Source: UBA1757 sp045627385 (GTDB taxonomy: Bacteria; Bacteroidota; Bacteroidia; Bacteroidales; UBA1402). From it: a DNA stretch of 64,000 nucleotides. The notes under the pieces are model-generated. The model did no database searches. It was not told the DNA's origin and was given only the letters and a program-made list of their open reading frames with translations. The position numbers were made by a program, and so were the translations under genes. This document shows, piece after piece, positions 48,717-57,584 of this stretch (position 1 is the first letter of the stretch; every line of letters starts with the position of its first letter). The stretch is from contig JAZQNO010000013.1 of assembly GCA_045627385.1 (NCBI GenBank), positions 74,193 through 138,192 on the forward strand, in the 5' to 3' direction.

Positions 48717-51641
48717 ATGAGAATGCTGAAGAAATCTGCGGTGCTGCTGGCACTGGCGATGGTTTGTCTGGCTCCGGTGCAGGTGTGCCGGGCCGATGTG
48801 AACGGTCCTGTGCAGTCGGTTGACATTCCTCTGCAGTCGTTTGACAGGGTGGAGGGAGGTCTGAGTTGGGGCGTGCCTTTCCTGCCGGGTGAGACTTCGG
48901 AAAAGGACACGTATGTGCTGGTGTCGCCCGACGGCTCCGTTTGGCCGACTCAGTCGTGGACTTTGGCCGGCTGGAGCGACGGCTCGCCCAAGTGGTTGGG
49001 TTTCGCCGCTGCGCCTGAGGCTCCTGAAGGGGCTGCAGCTCCTGCGGCTTCTTTGGCCGGCGGTCTGGACCAAGGATGGAGTCTTCGGAAGCTTTCGAAA
49101 TCGGAGGCGAAAAAATGGAAGGCCGGTCGGAAAGGTCGGGGCATAGCCCTTGAAGAGGCGGCCGATGCCTGGCTGATAGACAACGGACTGTTTGTGTGTG
49201 AGTTTCCGAAGGCCGGTGCCACGGAAGTGTTGAGGGGCATCCGCTACGGCGGGCGTGAAGTGGCAGGCAAGGGGCGGCTGGAAATGTCGCTCGAAGACCG
49301 CAGCCGCTGGTCGGAAAAGATGCTTCAGTATCGGGATTATCTGAGCCACGTGGACGATGTCTGCATCGAACAGAGCGGCCCGGTGCGCGCCACGGTGCGG
49401 GTGGACGGCCACTTTGAGCGGTCTGCGCCACAGGCCGGAGAGTCTGTGGCCGATACGGCCATTTCGCTGCCGTTTACGCTGCGTTTCCATATCTATGAAA
49501 ACAGCCCGGCCATTGGACTGGTGCATACCTTTGTCTTTGATGGTCGGCAGGAATGCGATTTTATCCGTTCGCTGGGATTGAGTTTCGAGGTGCCTATGCG
49601 CGAAGAGCTCTACAACCGCCATGTGGTGCTGTCGGGCGATTCGGGCCTGTGGCACGAACCGGTGCAGCCTCTGACCGGGCGCCGGGTGCTGCGCGAATCG
49701 CAGTCGCTTGAGCAGCGCCGTCAGGACGGGCCGCTGAAGCGTCCGGAAGACCGCAATCCCCAGCAGATCCGCAAAGAAATGCAGCAACAGCCGCAGTTCG
49801 GACGGATGGCAGGCCCTTCGGTGTATCACCGTCAGATGGCGTGTGAACGCATTGCTGAGAAAGATAGTTTCGACCCTTCGGGCCGGCAGCTGATTGAGGA
49901 GTGGGCCAGCTGGGACGCTTTCAAGCTGAACCAGTGGAGTGCCGACGGTTTCACTCTGCAGAAACGCACGCAGGACCGGTCGCCCTGGCTGTTTTGCGAG
50001 GGCGGCAACCGTTCGTCGGGCTTTGCGATGCTGGGCGATGTGAGCGGCGGTCTGGCTGTGTCGCTGAAGGATTTCTGGCAGTCGTATCCGGCCGCTCTGG
50101 AGATAGAAGGGGCACGCAGCGACTGTGCGCGGCTGTATGTCTGGCTTTGGAGTCCCGACGCTCCGGCCATGGATTTGCGCCACTACGATGTGGTGGCTCA
50201 CGGGCTGAATTCGTCTTACGAGGATGTGCAGGAGGGCCTGAGCACGCCCTATGGCATTTCGCGCACGCACAGTCTCACGCTGTATGCTTTCGATTCCATC
50301 GCTTCGCGCGAGACGCTGAAGCAATGGGCCGACAGGGGGGCGGCTCCGGGTGTGTTGCTGCCTACGCCTGAATATCTGCACGGGAAGAAGGCTTTCGGCG
50401 GTCTTTGGAGTCTGCCGGCCGACGGGTCGGCCAGCGATACGCTCCAGTGGGTCGAGCGTCAGCTGGACGATGCTTTCGCCTATTATCACCGGGCGGTGGA
50501 GGACAACCGCTGGTACGGTTTCTGGAACTGGGGCGACGTGATGCACACCTACGACAGCGAGCGCCACAGCTGGCTCTACGATGTGGGCGGTTTTGCCTGG
50601 GACAATACCGAACTGGCGCCTGAAATGTGGCTGTGGTACAGCTTTTTGCGCAGCGGACGGCCCGACATGTTCCGCATGGCAGAGGCCATGAGCCGCCACA
50701 CGTCGGAGGTGGATGTCTACCATATGGGCAGTCTGAAGGGGCTGGGCAGCCGTCACAATGTGAGCCACTGGGGCTGCGGTGCCAAGGAGGCGCGCATCGG
50801 CCAGGCGGCTTTCAAGCGTTTCTATGCCTACCTGACGGCCGACGAGCGTATGGCCGACCTGATGCATGAGTCGGCCGATGCGGATTTCACCACGCTCGAC
50901 TGGGATCCGCTGCGCATCGCCATGCCGCGCAGCAAATATCCGACGGCCGCACCTGCCCGTCTGCGCTGGGGCCCCGACTGGGTGTCGTTTGCCGGCAACT
51001 GGTTCATCGAGTGGGAACGCAGCGGCAACCGCCGTTATCTGGACAAGCTCTACACGGGTTTCGAGTCTTTTGCCCGGATGAAGAACGGGCTGTTTACCAG
51101 TCCAGGTCCTCTGGGCTATTATCCCGAGACGGGCCGCATCATCTACGACGGGGCCGATCCTGATGCCACCAACAGCATTCATCTGGCCACCATCATGGGC
51201 GGTTTTGAAATCCTCACGGAGATGCTGCAGGATGTGGAAGACAGGGGCTTTATGGACAAGTGGACCGAATACTGCATTTTCTACAGTCTGCCTGAGGACG
51301 ATCCGATGCGCACGCCCGACAAGGCGCGGCTGGGACCGATCATGAATTTCAACACGCCTCGTCTGACGGCCTATGCGGCCTGGTATTACGCTCAGCCCGA
51401 GCACGCTGACGCGGCTTTGGCGCAGAGCCTGAGGTCGCGTGCCTGGACGGAATTCCTGCAGGGAAGGCGCAATCCGTACTACGACATCAGCCAGCGGCCG
51501 ATTTTCCGCGACCAGTTCAAGGCGGGTACGCTGCTGCCTCCGGAGACCATGCACGAGCGCTGGGAGAACCCTTCGGTGAGCACGAACGGCACCTCGCAGT
51601 GGTGTCTGAATGCCATTTTTCTGATGGAACTGCTCAAATAG
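48717..51641 (+). CDS. Exo-rhamnogalacturonan lyase family (PcRGLX/YetA-like) protein
   Basis: This 974-residue secreted protein has a signal peptide (MLKKSAVLLALAMVCLAPVQ). The N-terminal part is a beta domain (LSWGVPFLPGETSEKDTYVLVSPDG, with WTLAGWSDGSPKWLGFAA). The C-terminal half is an alpha-barrel with NRWYGFWNWGDVMHTYDSERHSWLYDVGGFAWDN, HNVSHWGCGAKEARIGQ and ATNSIHLATIMGGFE. This order fits the YetA / Penicillium RGLX group (PL26), which releases disaccharides from the end of rhamnogalacturonan I. The family assignment rests on overall layout recalled from homologues, not a search. The substrate fits the neighbouring arabinanase and pectate-lyase-like genes. The long antisense frame opposite it is a GC-skew shadow. 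Confidence 0.78.
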   Translation: MRMLKKSAVLLALAMVCLAPVQVCRADVNGPVQSVDIPLQSFDRVEGGLSWGVPFLPGETSEKDTYVLVSPDGSVWPTQSWTLAGWSDGSPKWLGFAAAPEAPEGAAAPAASLAGGLDQGWSLRKLSKSEAKKWKAGRKGRGIALEEAADAWLIDNGLFVCEFPKAGATEVLRGIRYGGREVAGKGRLEMSLEDRSRWSEKMLQYRDYLSHVDDVCIEQSGPVRATVRVDGHFERSAPQAGESVADTAISLPFTLRFHIYENSPAIGLVHTFVFDGRQECDFIRSLGLSFEVPMREELYNRHVVLSGDSGLWHEPVQPLTGRRVLRESQSLEQRRQDGPLKRPEDRNPQQIRKEMQQQPQFGRMAGPSVYHRQMACERIAEKDSFDPSGRQLIEEWASWDAFKLNQWSADGFTLQKRTQDRSPWLFCEGGNRSSGFAMLGDVSGGLAVSLKDFWQSYPAALEIEGARSDCARLYVWLWSPDAPAMDLRHYDVVAHGLNSSYEDVQEGLSTPYGISRTHSLTLYAFDSIASRETLKQWADRGAAPGVLLPTPEYLHGKKAFGGLWSLPADGSASDTLQWVERQLDDAFAYYHRAVEDNRWYGFWNWGDVMHTYDSERHSWLYDVGGFAWDNTELAPEMWLWYSFLRSGRPDMFRMAEAMSRHTSEVDVYHMGSLKGLGSRHNVSHWGCGAKEARIGQAAFKRFYAYLTADERMADLMHESADADFTTLDWDPLRIAMPRSKYPTAAPARLRWGPDWVSFAGNWFIEWERSGNRRYLDKLYTGFESFARMKNGLFTSPGPLGYYPETGRIIYDGADPDATNSIHLATIMGGFEILTEMLQDVEDRGFMDKWTEYCIFYSLPEDDPMRTPDKARLGPIMNFNTPRLTAYAAWYYAQPEHADAALAQSLRSRAWTEFLQGRRNPYYDISQRPIFRDQFKAGTLLPPETMHERWENPSVSTNGTSQWCLNAIFLMELLK

Positions 51642-51643
51642 AG

Positions 51644-51674
51644 TTGTATATGTAAGATTAATGCGCTACTTTTG
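51644..51674 (+). promoter_or_regulatory. Promoter of the his operon
   Basis: TTG (51644-51646), 20 bases, TACTTTTG (51667-51674). Start of transcription is expected near 51680, just before the leader peptide. Confidence 0.8.
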
Positions 51675-51695
51675 CGGTGTCAATCTTTAGAAGAC

Positions 51696-51749
51696 ATGTA
51701 TTTCATCGGCAAGCATATGGTCCATCACCATCATCACGGACGTTCTTGA
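51696..51749 (+). CDS. hisL: His operon leader peptide
   Basis: A 17-residue frame, MYFIGKHMVHHHHHGRS, with six His of which five are consecutive (codons CAC/CAT at 51723-51737). Such a run is the hallmark of his leader peptides, where ribosome stalling at scarce His-tRNA controls a downstream terminator. It lies between the his promoter and hisG. Confidence 0.88.
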   Translation: MYFIGKHMVHHHHHGRS

Positions 51750-51823
51750 GACGGCTGGTCGCTTGCTGTATGTTTGTATAACCCATCGGAAGGACTTGCC
51801 GTCAGTGCAGGTCCTTCTTTTTA
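51750..51823 (+). promoter_or_regulatory. His operon transcription attenuator
   Basis: The terminator stem is GAAGGACTTGC (51789-51799) with GCAGGTCCTTC (51807-51817) and the T-rich tail TCTTTTTAT. An alternative pairing exists: GACGGC (51750-51755) with GCCGTC (51798-51803), which uses bases of the terminator's left arm and loop. Stalling of the ribosome on the His codons would favour the antiterminator and let transcription reach hisG. Confidence 0.82.
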
Positions 51824-51834
51824 TAAATTGCATT

Positions 51835-52695
51835 ATGTCGGAATTGTTGAGAATTGCCATCCAGGGTAAAGGCCGCCTGTATGAAGACACTATGTCGTTG
51901 CTGGAAGAGGCCAATGTGAAAATCGATGCCGGAAAGCGGGTGCTGCTGGTGCCTGCCAAGAATTTCCCGGTGGAGATTCTGTTTCTGCGTGACGACGATA
52001 TTCCGCAGTCGGTGGCCAATGGTGTGGCCGATGTGGGTATCGTGGGCGAAAACGAATTTGTCGAAAGGGGTGAGGATGCCAAGATCGAGCAGCGTCTGGG
52101 TTTCAGCCGTTGCCGTCTGTCGCTGGCCATTCCCAAGGACGCCGAATATGCGGGTCCGGAGTGGTTCGAAGGCAGGAAGATCGCTACGTCTTATCCGAAC
52201 ATTCTGCGCAACTATCTTCAGAGCAAGGGTATCGACGCCCGCATCCATGTGATTACGGGTTCGGTGGAAATCGCTCCGGGCATCGGGCTGTCGGACGGTA
52301 TTTTCGATATTGTCAGTTCGGGCAGCACGCTGGTGACCAACCGCCTGAAGGAGGTGGAAGTGGTGATGCGCTCGGAAGCGCTGCTGATTGCCAACAAGAA
52401 CATTTCCGCTGAAAAACAGGCGATTCTGGACGAACTGATGTTTCGTTTCAATGCCATCCGCGAGGCTGAGGGCAAGAAATACATCATGCTGAACATTCAG
52501 AATGAGAAGATTCCGGCGGTCTGCGAACTGCTGCCGGGCATGGAGTCGCCCACGGTGACGCCGTTGGCCGAAACGGGCTGGTCTTCGGTGCATTCGGTGG
52601 TGGAAGAGAAGCGTTTCTGGGAGATCATCGCCCAGCTCAAGGCCATCGGTGCCAAGGGTATCCTGGTGTTGCCGATTGAGAAGATGATTCCGTAA
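51835..52695 (+). CDS. hisG: ATP phosphoribosyltransferase (long form)
   Basis: HisG catalyses the first step of histidine synthesis, ATP plus PRPP to phosphoribosyl-ATP. The 286-residue length and the C-terminal ACT-like domain (YIMLNIQNEKIPAVCELLPGMESPTV, with WSSVHSVVEEKRFWEII) show the long, HisZ-independent form, feedback-inhibited by His. Substrate motifs are IAIQGKGRLYEDTM, VADVGIVGENEF, KIATSYPNI and the PRPP loop GSVEIAPGIGLSDGIFDIVSSGSTL. It is the first gene after the attenuator. Confidence 0.97.
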   Translation: MSELLRIAIQGKGRLYEDTMSLLEEANVKIDAGKRVLLVPAKNFPVEILFLRDDDIPQSVANGVADVGIVGENEFVERGEDAKIEQRLGFSRCRLSLAIPKDAEYAGPEWFEGRKIATSYPNILRNYLQSKGIDARIHVITGSVEIAPGIGLSDGIFDIVSSGSTLVTNRLKEVEVVMRSEALLIANKNISAEKQAILDELMFRFNAIREAEGKKYIMLNIQNEKIPAVCELLPGMESPTVTPLAETGWSSVHSVVEEKRFWEIIAQLKAIGAKGILVLPIEKMIP

Positions 52696-52724
52696 GTGGG
52701 TTCCGACGAGACAGTTTAGACAAT

Positions 52725-54011
52725 ATGAACATTCATCTGTATCCTTCTCCCCAAGAGTGGGGGCCGCTGCTGAGCCGTCCGGCCAGCGATCCGAGAGCGC
52801 TGTTCGACAAGGTGGGCGGCATTCTGAAAGATGTGCGCGACCATGGTGACGAAGCTGTGCGCCGCTATGCGCTGCAGTTCGACGGTCGGGCGCCTGAGTG
52901 TCTGGAGGTCGGCGCCGAGGCTGTGGAGGCGGCTGCGGGGCTGCTGTCGGAAGATCTGAAACAGGCTATCCGGCAGGCCAAGGCCAATATCGAGAAATTC
53001 CATTCGGCCCAGCGTCCGCAGATGCCGTCGATGGAGACTATGCCGGGGGTGTGCTGCTGGCAGAAGTCGATGCCTATCGAGAAGGTGGGTCTGTACATTC
53101 CCGGTGGCACGGCGCCGCTGTTTTCGACTGTGCTGATGCTGGCTGTGCCTGCCCGTCTGGCCGGCTGTGAGGAGATTGTGCTCTGTTCGCCCATAGACAA
53201 GAGTCGGGGTGAGATCCATCCGGCTGTGCTGTATACGGCCGGTCTCTGTGGGGTGAACCGCATTTTCCGCATCGGCGGTGTGCAGGCCATCGCGGCCATG
53301 GCCTATGGCACGGAATCGGTGCCCAAGGTCTACAAGATTTTCGGCCCGGGCAACCAGTTTGTGACGGCTGCCAAGCAGATGGTGAGTCTGGAGGACACGG
53401 CCATCGACATGCCTGCCGGACCTTCCGAGGTGGAGGTGCTGGCCGACAAGACGGCCCGCGTGGAATGGGTGGCTGCCGATCTGCTGTCGCAGGCGGAACA
53501 CGGGGCCGACAGCCAGGTGGTGCTGGTGACTGACAGCGAGGAACTGGCGCGCCAGGCGATGGACGAGACGCTTCGCCAGTGCAGTTTGCTGCCGCGCCGT
53601 GAACTGGCCGAGAAGTCTTTGGCCAACAGCCGCATCATCGTGTTGCACGACCGTCGTGAAATGATGGAGTTCACCAACCGCTACGCCCCGGAACATCTGA
53701 TTGTATCCTGTGCCAATCCGCGGGAACTGGCCGAGCAGGTGCGCAATGCCGGTTCGGTCTTTATCGGTTACTATACGCCCGAAAGTGCGGGCGATTACGC
53801 TTCGGGCACCAACCACACGCTTCCGACGAAGGGCTATGCCCGTGCCTACAGCGGTGTCAGTCTGGACAGTTTCCTCAAGAAGACCACCTTCCAGGAAATC
53901 AGTCGCGAGGGATTGGACCGTATCGGCGGCATCATCGAAGTGATGGCCGAAAATGAAGCGCTGTTTGCCCACAAAAATGCCGTATCGCTCCGTTTGGGGC
54001 GCAAATCTTGA
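52725..54011 (+). CDS. hisD: Histidinol dehydrogenase
   Basis: HisD (428 residues) oxidises histidinol to histidine with two NAD+ in the last two steps of the pathway. Marks are VGLYIPGGTAPLFSTVLMLAVPA, KIFGPGNQFVTAAKQMV, the zinc and catalytic region LLSQAEHGADSQVVLVT, RYAPEHLIVSC and SAGDYASGTNHTLPTKGYA. It follows hisG by 29 bases. Confidence 0.97.
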   Translation: MNIHLYPSPQEWGPLLSRPASDPRALFDKVGGILKDVRDHGDEAVRRYALQFDGRAPECLEVGAEAVEAAAGLLSEDLKQAIRQAKANIEKFHSAQRPQMPSMETMPGVCCWQKSMPIEKVGLYIPGGTAPLFSTVLMLAVPARLAGCEEIVLCSPIDKSRGEIHPAVLYTAGLCGVNRIFRIGGVQAIAAMAYGTESVPKVYKIFGPGNQFVTAAKQMVSLEDTAIDMPAGPSEVEVLADKTARVEWVAADLLSQAEHGADSQVVLVTDSEELARQAMDETLRQCSLLPRRELAEKSLANSRIIVLHDRREMMEFTNRYAPEHLIVSCANPRELAEQVRNAGSVFIGYYTPESAGDYASGTNHTLPTKGYARAYSGVSLDSFLKKTTFQEISREGLDRIGGIIEVMAENEALFAHKNAVSLRLGRKS

Positions 54012-54016
54012 GTCTT

Positions 54017-55048
54017 ATGTTTGATCTTGACACTATCATACGTCCCAACATTGCCCGTCTGGCGCCTTATTCCTGCGCCCGCAATGAGTTTGAAGGTGAG
54101 GCTTCGGTCTATCTCGACGCTAACGAAAATCCTTACAACGGGCCCTACAACCGCTATCCCGATCCGCTTCAGCGTGAGTTGAAAAAGCGGATTTCGGAGC
54201 TGAAGGGTGTCGATGCCGGGCAGATTTTCCTGGGCAATGGCAGTGACGAATCCATCGATTTGGCCTTCCGCGCTTTCTGCGAACCGGGCATAGACAATGT
54301 GGTGGCCATCGAGCCGACTTACGGCATGTACCGGGTGTCGGCCGATATCAATGGGGTGGAGTACCGTCCGGTGCTGCTGGACGATGAGTTTCAGTTTCGC
54401 GCTGCCGACCTGCTGGCGCGTACGGATGCCCGCACCAAACTGATTTTCCTGTGTTCGCCCAACAATCCCACTGGCAACGATTTGGACGACGGCGAGATAG
54501 GGCTGCTGCTGGATTCGTTCCGGCAGGGTCTGGTGGTTGTGGACGAGGCGTATATCGATTTTTCTTCCCGCGAATCGTGGTTGAAGAAGCTGTCGCAGTA
54601 TCCCAATCTGCTGGTGTTCCAGACTTTTTCCAAGGCTTGGGGCTGTGCGGGTCTGCGCCTGGGTCTGGCTTTCGCCTCGAAGGAAATCATCGCTGTCTAC
54701 AACAAGATTAAATATCCTTACAACCTCAATGTCCTCACTCAGACCAAGGCTTTGGAACTGCTGGCCAGTCCGGAGCGTGTGAAGGGCTGGGTGGAGACGC
54801 TGCTGGCCGAGCGCAGCCGTCTGAAGGAAGCGCTGGAGGTGCTGCCGCGCGTGGAGAAGGTTTATCCTTCGGATGCCAATTTCCTGCTGGCCCGCGTGGA
54901 CGATGCGGATGCTCTGTATGCCTGTCTGGTGGAAAAGGGCATCATCGTGCGCAACCGCAACCGGGTGAAGCTTTGCGGCAACTGTCTGCGCATTACGGTG
55001 GGCACTCCTGAGGAAAATGACGAATTGATCCGTGCTTTAGAACAATGA
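54017..55048 (+). CDS. hisC: Histidinol-phosphate aminotransferase
   Basis: HisC (343 residues) is a PLP-dependent enzyme that converts imidazole-acetol phosphate to histidinol phosphate. Motifs: VYLDANENPYNGPYNRYPDP, FLGNGSDESIDLAFRAFCEP, CSPNNPTGN, VVDEAYIDFS and the PLP-Lys in TFSKAWGCAGLRLG. I chose the ATG at 54017 (MFDLDTII). A TTG at 54008 overlapping the hisD stop is an alternative and would give translational coupling. Confidence 0.96.
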   Translation: MFDLDTIIRPNIARLAPYSCARNEFEGEASVYLDANENPYNGPYNRYPDPLQRELKKRISELKGVDAGQIFLGNGSDESIDLAFRAFCEPGIDNVVAIEPTYGMYRVSADINGVEYRPVLLDDEFQFRAADLLARTDARTKLIFLCSPNNPTGNDLDDGEIGLLLDSFRQGLVVVDEAYIDFSSRESWLKKLSQYPNLLVFQTFSKAWGCAGLRLGLAFASKEIIAVYNKIKYPYNLNVLTQTKALELLASPERVKGWVETLLAERSRLKEALEVLPRVEKVYPSDANFLLARVDDADALYACLVEKGIIVRNRNRVKLCGNCLRITVGTPEENDELIRALEQ

Positions 55049-56172
55049 ATATGAAACGAGCCCTTTTTATTGACCGCGACGGCACGATTCTGGTGGAACC
55101 GCGCCCCAGTCTGCAAGTGGATTTCCTGGAGCAGATGGAGTTTATGCCTCATGTGCTGCGCAATCTGTATTTTCTGCAGAAGAATCTGGATTTCGAGTTT
55201 ATCATGGTGACCAATCAGGACGGATTGGGCACTCCGGACTATCCGCAGGAACATTTCGACAATGTGCAGGGTAAAATGCTGCAGATTCTTGAAAGCGAGG
55301 GTATTCATTTTTCGGCCATCCATATCGACAAGACTCGTCCGGAGGAGCATGCGCCCACGCGCAAGCCGGGTACGGCCATGCTGACGGCCTATATGGACGG
55401 TTCGTACGATCTGGCGGGCAGCTATGTGATCGGTGACCGCCCCACGGATGTGGTGCTGGCGCACAATCTGGGCTGCAAGTCGATTATGCTGAACGAGGAT
55501 TTCAATCTGATGCAGAGCCGTGGGGTGGACCCGTCGTGGTGCACGCTGCAGGCCACCGATTGGGACCAGATTGCCGATTTTCTGTTTGCCGGCGAACGTC
55601 GGGCCAAGGTGCACCGGGTGAGCAAGGAGACGGATGTGCTGGTGGAAATCGACTTGAACGGTCGCGGACAGACGCACATCGACACGGGGCTGAAGTTTTT
55701 CGACCATATGCTGGACCAGATCGGACGTCACAGCGGCTGCGACTTGAAGGTGGTCACCAAGGGCGATCTGGAAGTGGACGAGCACCACACGATTGAAGAC
55801 ACGGGCATCGCCTTGGGTGAGGCCATTCTGCAGGCTTTGGGCAACAAGCGCGGCATTGACCGCTACGGTTACTGTTTGCCTATGGACGACTGTCTCTGCC
55901 AGCTGGCGCTGGATTTCGGCGGCCGTCCCTGGCTGGTCTGGGACGTGGAGTTCAAGCGCGAACGAGTGGGTGATGTGCCCACGGAAATGTTTTTACATTT
56001 CTTCAAGTCTCTGAGCGATGCGGCCCGTATGAATCTGAATGTCAAGGCTGAAGGTGACAACGAACACCATAAGGCCGAGGCGATATTCAAGGCGTTCGCT
56101 CTGTCGCTGAAGATGGCTGTGCGCCGCGACATCTACCACTACGAACTGCCCAGCACGAAGGGGCTTCTCTGA
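55045..56172 (+). CDS. hisB: Bifunctional histidinol-phosphatase / imidazoleglycerol-phosphate dehydratase
   Basis: This 375-residue fusion carries two steps of histidine synthesis. Residues 1 to about 165 are a HAD phosphatase (LFIDRDGTILVEPRP, MVTNQDGLGTPDY, KPGTAML, YVIGDRPTDVVLAHNLG). The rest is the dehydratase with duplicated metal sites (LKFFDHMLDQIGRHSG, EVDEHHTIEDTGIALG, EGDNEHHKAEAIFKAFA). It overlaps hisC by ATGA. The operon ends here: hisH, hisA, hisF and hisI are not in the window. Confidence 0.97.
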   Translation: MNMKRALFIDRDGTILVEPRPSLQVDFLEQMEFMPHVLRNLYFLQKNLDFEFIMVTNQDGLGTPDYPQEHFDNVQGKMLQILESEGIHFSAIHIDKTRPEEHAPTRKPGTAMLTAYMDGSYDLAGSYVIGDRPTDVVLAHNLGCKSIMLNEDFNLMQSRGVDPSWCTLQATDWDQIADFLFAGERRAKVHRVSKETDVLVEIDLNGRGQTHIDTGLKFFDHMLDQIGRHSGCDLKVVTKGDLEVDEHHTIEDTGIALGEAILQALGNKRGIDRYGYCLPMDDCLCQLALDFGGRPWLVWDVEFKRERVGDVPTEMFLHFFKSLSDAARMNLNVKAEGDNEHHKAEAIFKAFALSLKMAVRRDIYHYELPSTKGLL

Positions 56173-56230
56173 TTTGCGGCCCTTGTCGGGTGCCGTACTG
56201 ATTTCTCTTTGAACGGGATTGAAGATAGCT

Positions 56231-57292
56231 TTATTCAATCCATCCGTCTTCGTCGAAGGTGAGTTCTCGGACGAAAAGGCGGGCGTCTCCGTTGTGCATT
56301 TTTTCGTAGGCGTGTGCCACGAAGTAGGTTTTGCCGTCGATATCGTAAGTTGCGCTGTGGCCTACGCCGAAGTATTCTTCGCAGGGGCCGAAGAGGTAGG
56401 TGCCGCCACCTTTTTCCATGGGCAGTCCGTCTTTGTCGAGATAGGGTCCGGTGATTTTCTTGGAGCGTCCGTAGACGGTCTTGTAGGTGGAGTCCTTTCC
56501 GCGGCAGCAGAAATCGAAACTGACAAACAGGTAGTAATAGTCGCCGTGTTTGAAGATGAAGGGGGCTTCGATGGCATTGGGGCCTGCTTCGACGGTGTCG
56601 TTGCCCTGGATGTCGTAGCTTTCCACTTTGTCTATTTCGTCGAGGCTGATTTTGCGTCCGATGCGGCGGGCGATGGTGACGGGCTCGGTGAGCGGTGTCT
56701 TGAAGTCTTTTTTCGACAGTTTGATGAGTTGGATGCCGTCCCAGAAAGAGCCGAAGGTGAGGTAGGGCCGGCCTTTTTCATCGACACAGAGGTTGGGGTC
56801 GATGGCGTTCCAATTGTCGCGATGGCGGTGGGAGGCGATGACCATTCCCTGATCTTCCCATTTGAAGCGGGGTGAGGTGGGGTCGAGTGTCTTGTTGGTG
56901 GCGAGGCCGATGGCGCTGCCGTTCTTGCCGAATGTGGAGCAGGAGTAGTAGAGATGCCATTTGCCTTTGTGAAAACTGATGTCGGGGGCCCAGGTGTGTC
57001 CGTGGTAACCGGGCACTTCTTTGACAGCCCACTGAGGGGTCTGGGAAAGTGCGTTGGCTTCGCGGGTCCAGTTTTTGAGGTCGGGACTGGACATGACGCT
57101 GACATTTATTCCGGTGGTGAAGAAGTAGTATTTTCCGTCTTCTCCTTTGGCCATGACGGGGTCGTGGGCGCGAGGAGAAAAGGTGGCTCTATTCCGGCTC
57201 TGATCGATGGGGCTGGCGTTGTCCTGGGCGAAGCTGATGTTGGTCAGACTGCCGGCCAGGGTGAGGATAGTCAGTAGAAGATGTCTGTTCAT
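56231..57292 (-). CDS. GH43 endo-1,5-alpha-L-arabinanase
   Basis: A 353-residue secreted enzyme (signal peptide MNRHLLLTILTLAGSLTNISFAQ) with a five-bladed propeller. Catalytic acids are placed as usual for GH43 arabinanases: Asp in SPRAHDPVMAKGEDGKYYFF (base), Asp in HRDNWNAIDPNLCVDEKGRPYL (pKa modulator), Glu in AGPNAIEAPFIFKHGDYYYLF (acid). SCSTFGKNGSAIGLATN and VGHSATYDIDGKTYFVAHAYE support an arabinan-specific enzyme. It should trim arabinan side chains of rhamnogalacturonan I, in line with the lyase-like genes nearby. It converges on hisB. Confidence 0.93.
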   Translation of the reverse strand: MNRHLLLTILTLAGSLTNISFAQDNASPIDQSRNRATFSPRAHDPVMAKGEDGKYYFFTTGINVSVMSSPDLKNWTREANALSQTPQWAVKEVPGYHGHTWAPDISFHKGKWHLYYSCSTFGKNGSAIGLATNKTLDPTSPRFKWEDQGMVIASHRHRDNWNAIDPNLCVDEKGRPYLTFGSFWDGIQLIKLSKKDFKTPLTEPVTIARRIGRKISLDEIDKVESYDIQGNDTVEAGPNAIEAPFIFKHGDYYYLFVSFDFCCRGKDSTYKTVYGRSKKITGPYLDKDGLPMEKGGGTYLFGPCEEYFGVGHSATYDIDGKTYFVAHAYEKMHNGDARLFVRELTFDEDGWIE

Positions 57293-57319
57293 AGGAATCG
57301 GTTTTTAGTCTGCCTGCGA

Positions 57320-57327
57320 CAAATGTA
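57320..57327 (-). promoter_or_regulatory. -7 element of the arabinanase gene
   Basis: TACATTTG on the minus strand, an exact TAnnTTTG match 28 bases upstream of the ATG at 57292. Confidence 0.6.
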
Positions 57328-57377
57328 ATCAATCGTTCTGACAAATTGCTGCTGATGCGATAGGATGTTTGACATAA

Positions 57378-57418
57378 AAAAAGAAAAACCCAACCACAGA
57401 TATCTGCAGTTGGGTTTT
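57378..57418 (-). terminator. Terminator of tRNA-Lys
   Basis: On the minus strand AAAACCCAAC pairs with GTTGGGTTTT (57385-57394 and 57409-57418), with a palindromic CAGATATCTG inside. TTCTTTTTTT follows. Confidence 0.8.
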
Positions 57419-57422
57419 CAGG

Positions 57423-57495
57423 TGACCCGCGTGGGGCTCGAACCCACGACCCCATCCTTAAAAGGGATGTGCTCTACCTGCTGAGCTAGCGAGTC
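57423..57495 (-). tRNA. tRNA-Lys (anticodon TTT)
   Basis: A 73-base cloverleaf: acceptor GACTCGC/GCGGGTC (one G-U), D arm GCTC/GAGC, anticodon stem CATCC/GGATG with loop CTTTTAA (anticodon TTT), T arm GTGGG/CCCAC with TTCGAGC. CCA is not encoded (ACCT follows). It has its own promoter and terminator, so it is a single-gene unit. Confidence 0.97.
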
Positions 57496-57526
57496 TGACC
57501 TTAAATCGCTTCCTTAAAAAGCGGTG

Positions 57527-57557
57527 CAAAGATATAGCTTTTGTTTGAATGCTCAAA
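57527..57557 (-). promoter_or_regulatory. Consensus promoter of tRNA-Lys
   Basis: On the minus strand TTTG (57554-57557), 19 bases, TATCTTTG (57527-57534), 32 bases upstream of the tRNA. Confidence 0.8.
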
Positions 57558-57584
57558 TGTTTGCCGGATAATTTTTTTAAAGCC

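Noticed and set aside
48573..51554. 993-codon minus-strand open frame opposite the exo-rhamnogalacturonan-lyase-like gene
   Set aside because: It is exactly antisense to a gene with signal peptide, promoter and family motifs. Its protein is Arg/His/Gln-rich without recognisable domains, a typical GC-skew shadow.
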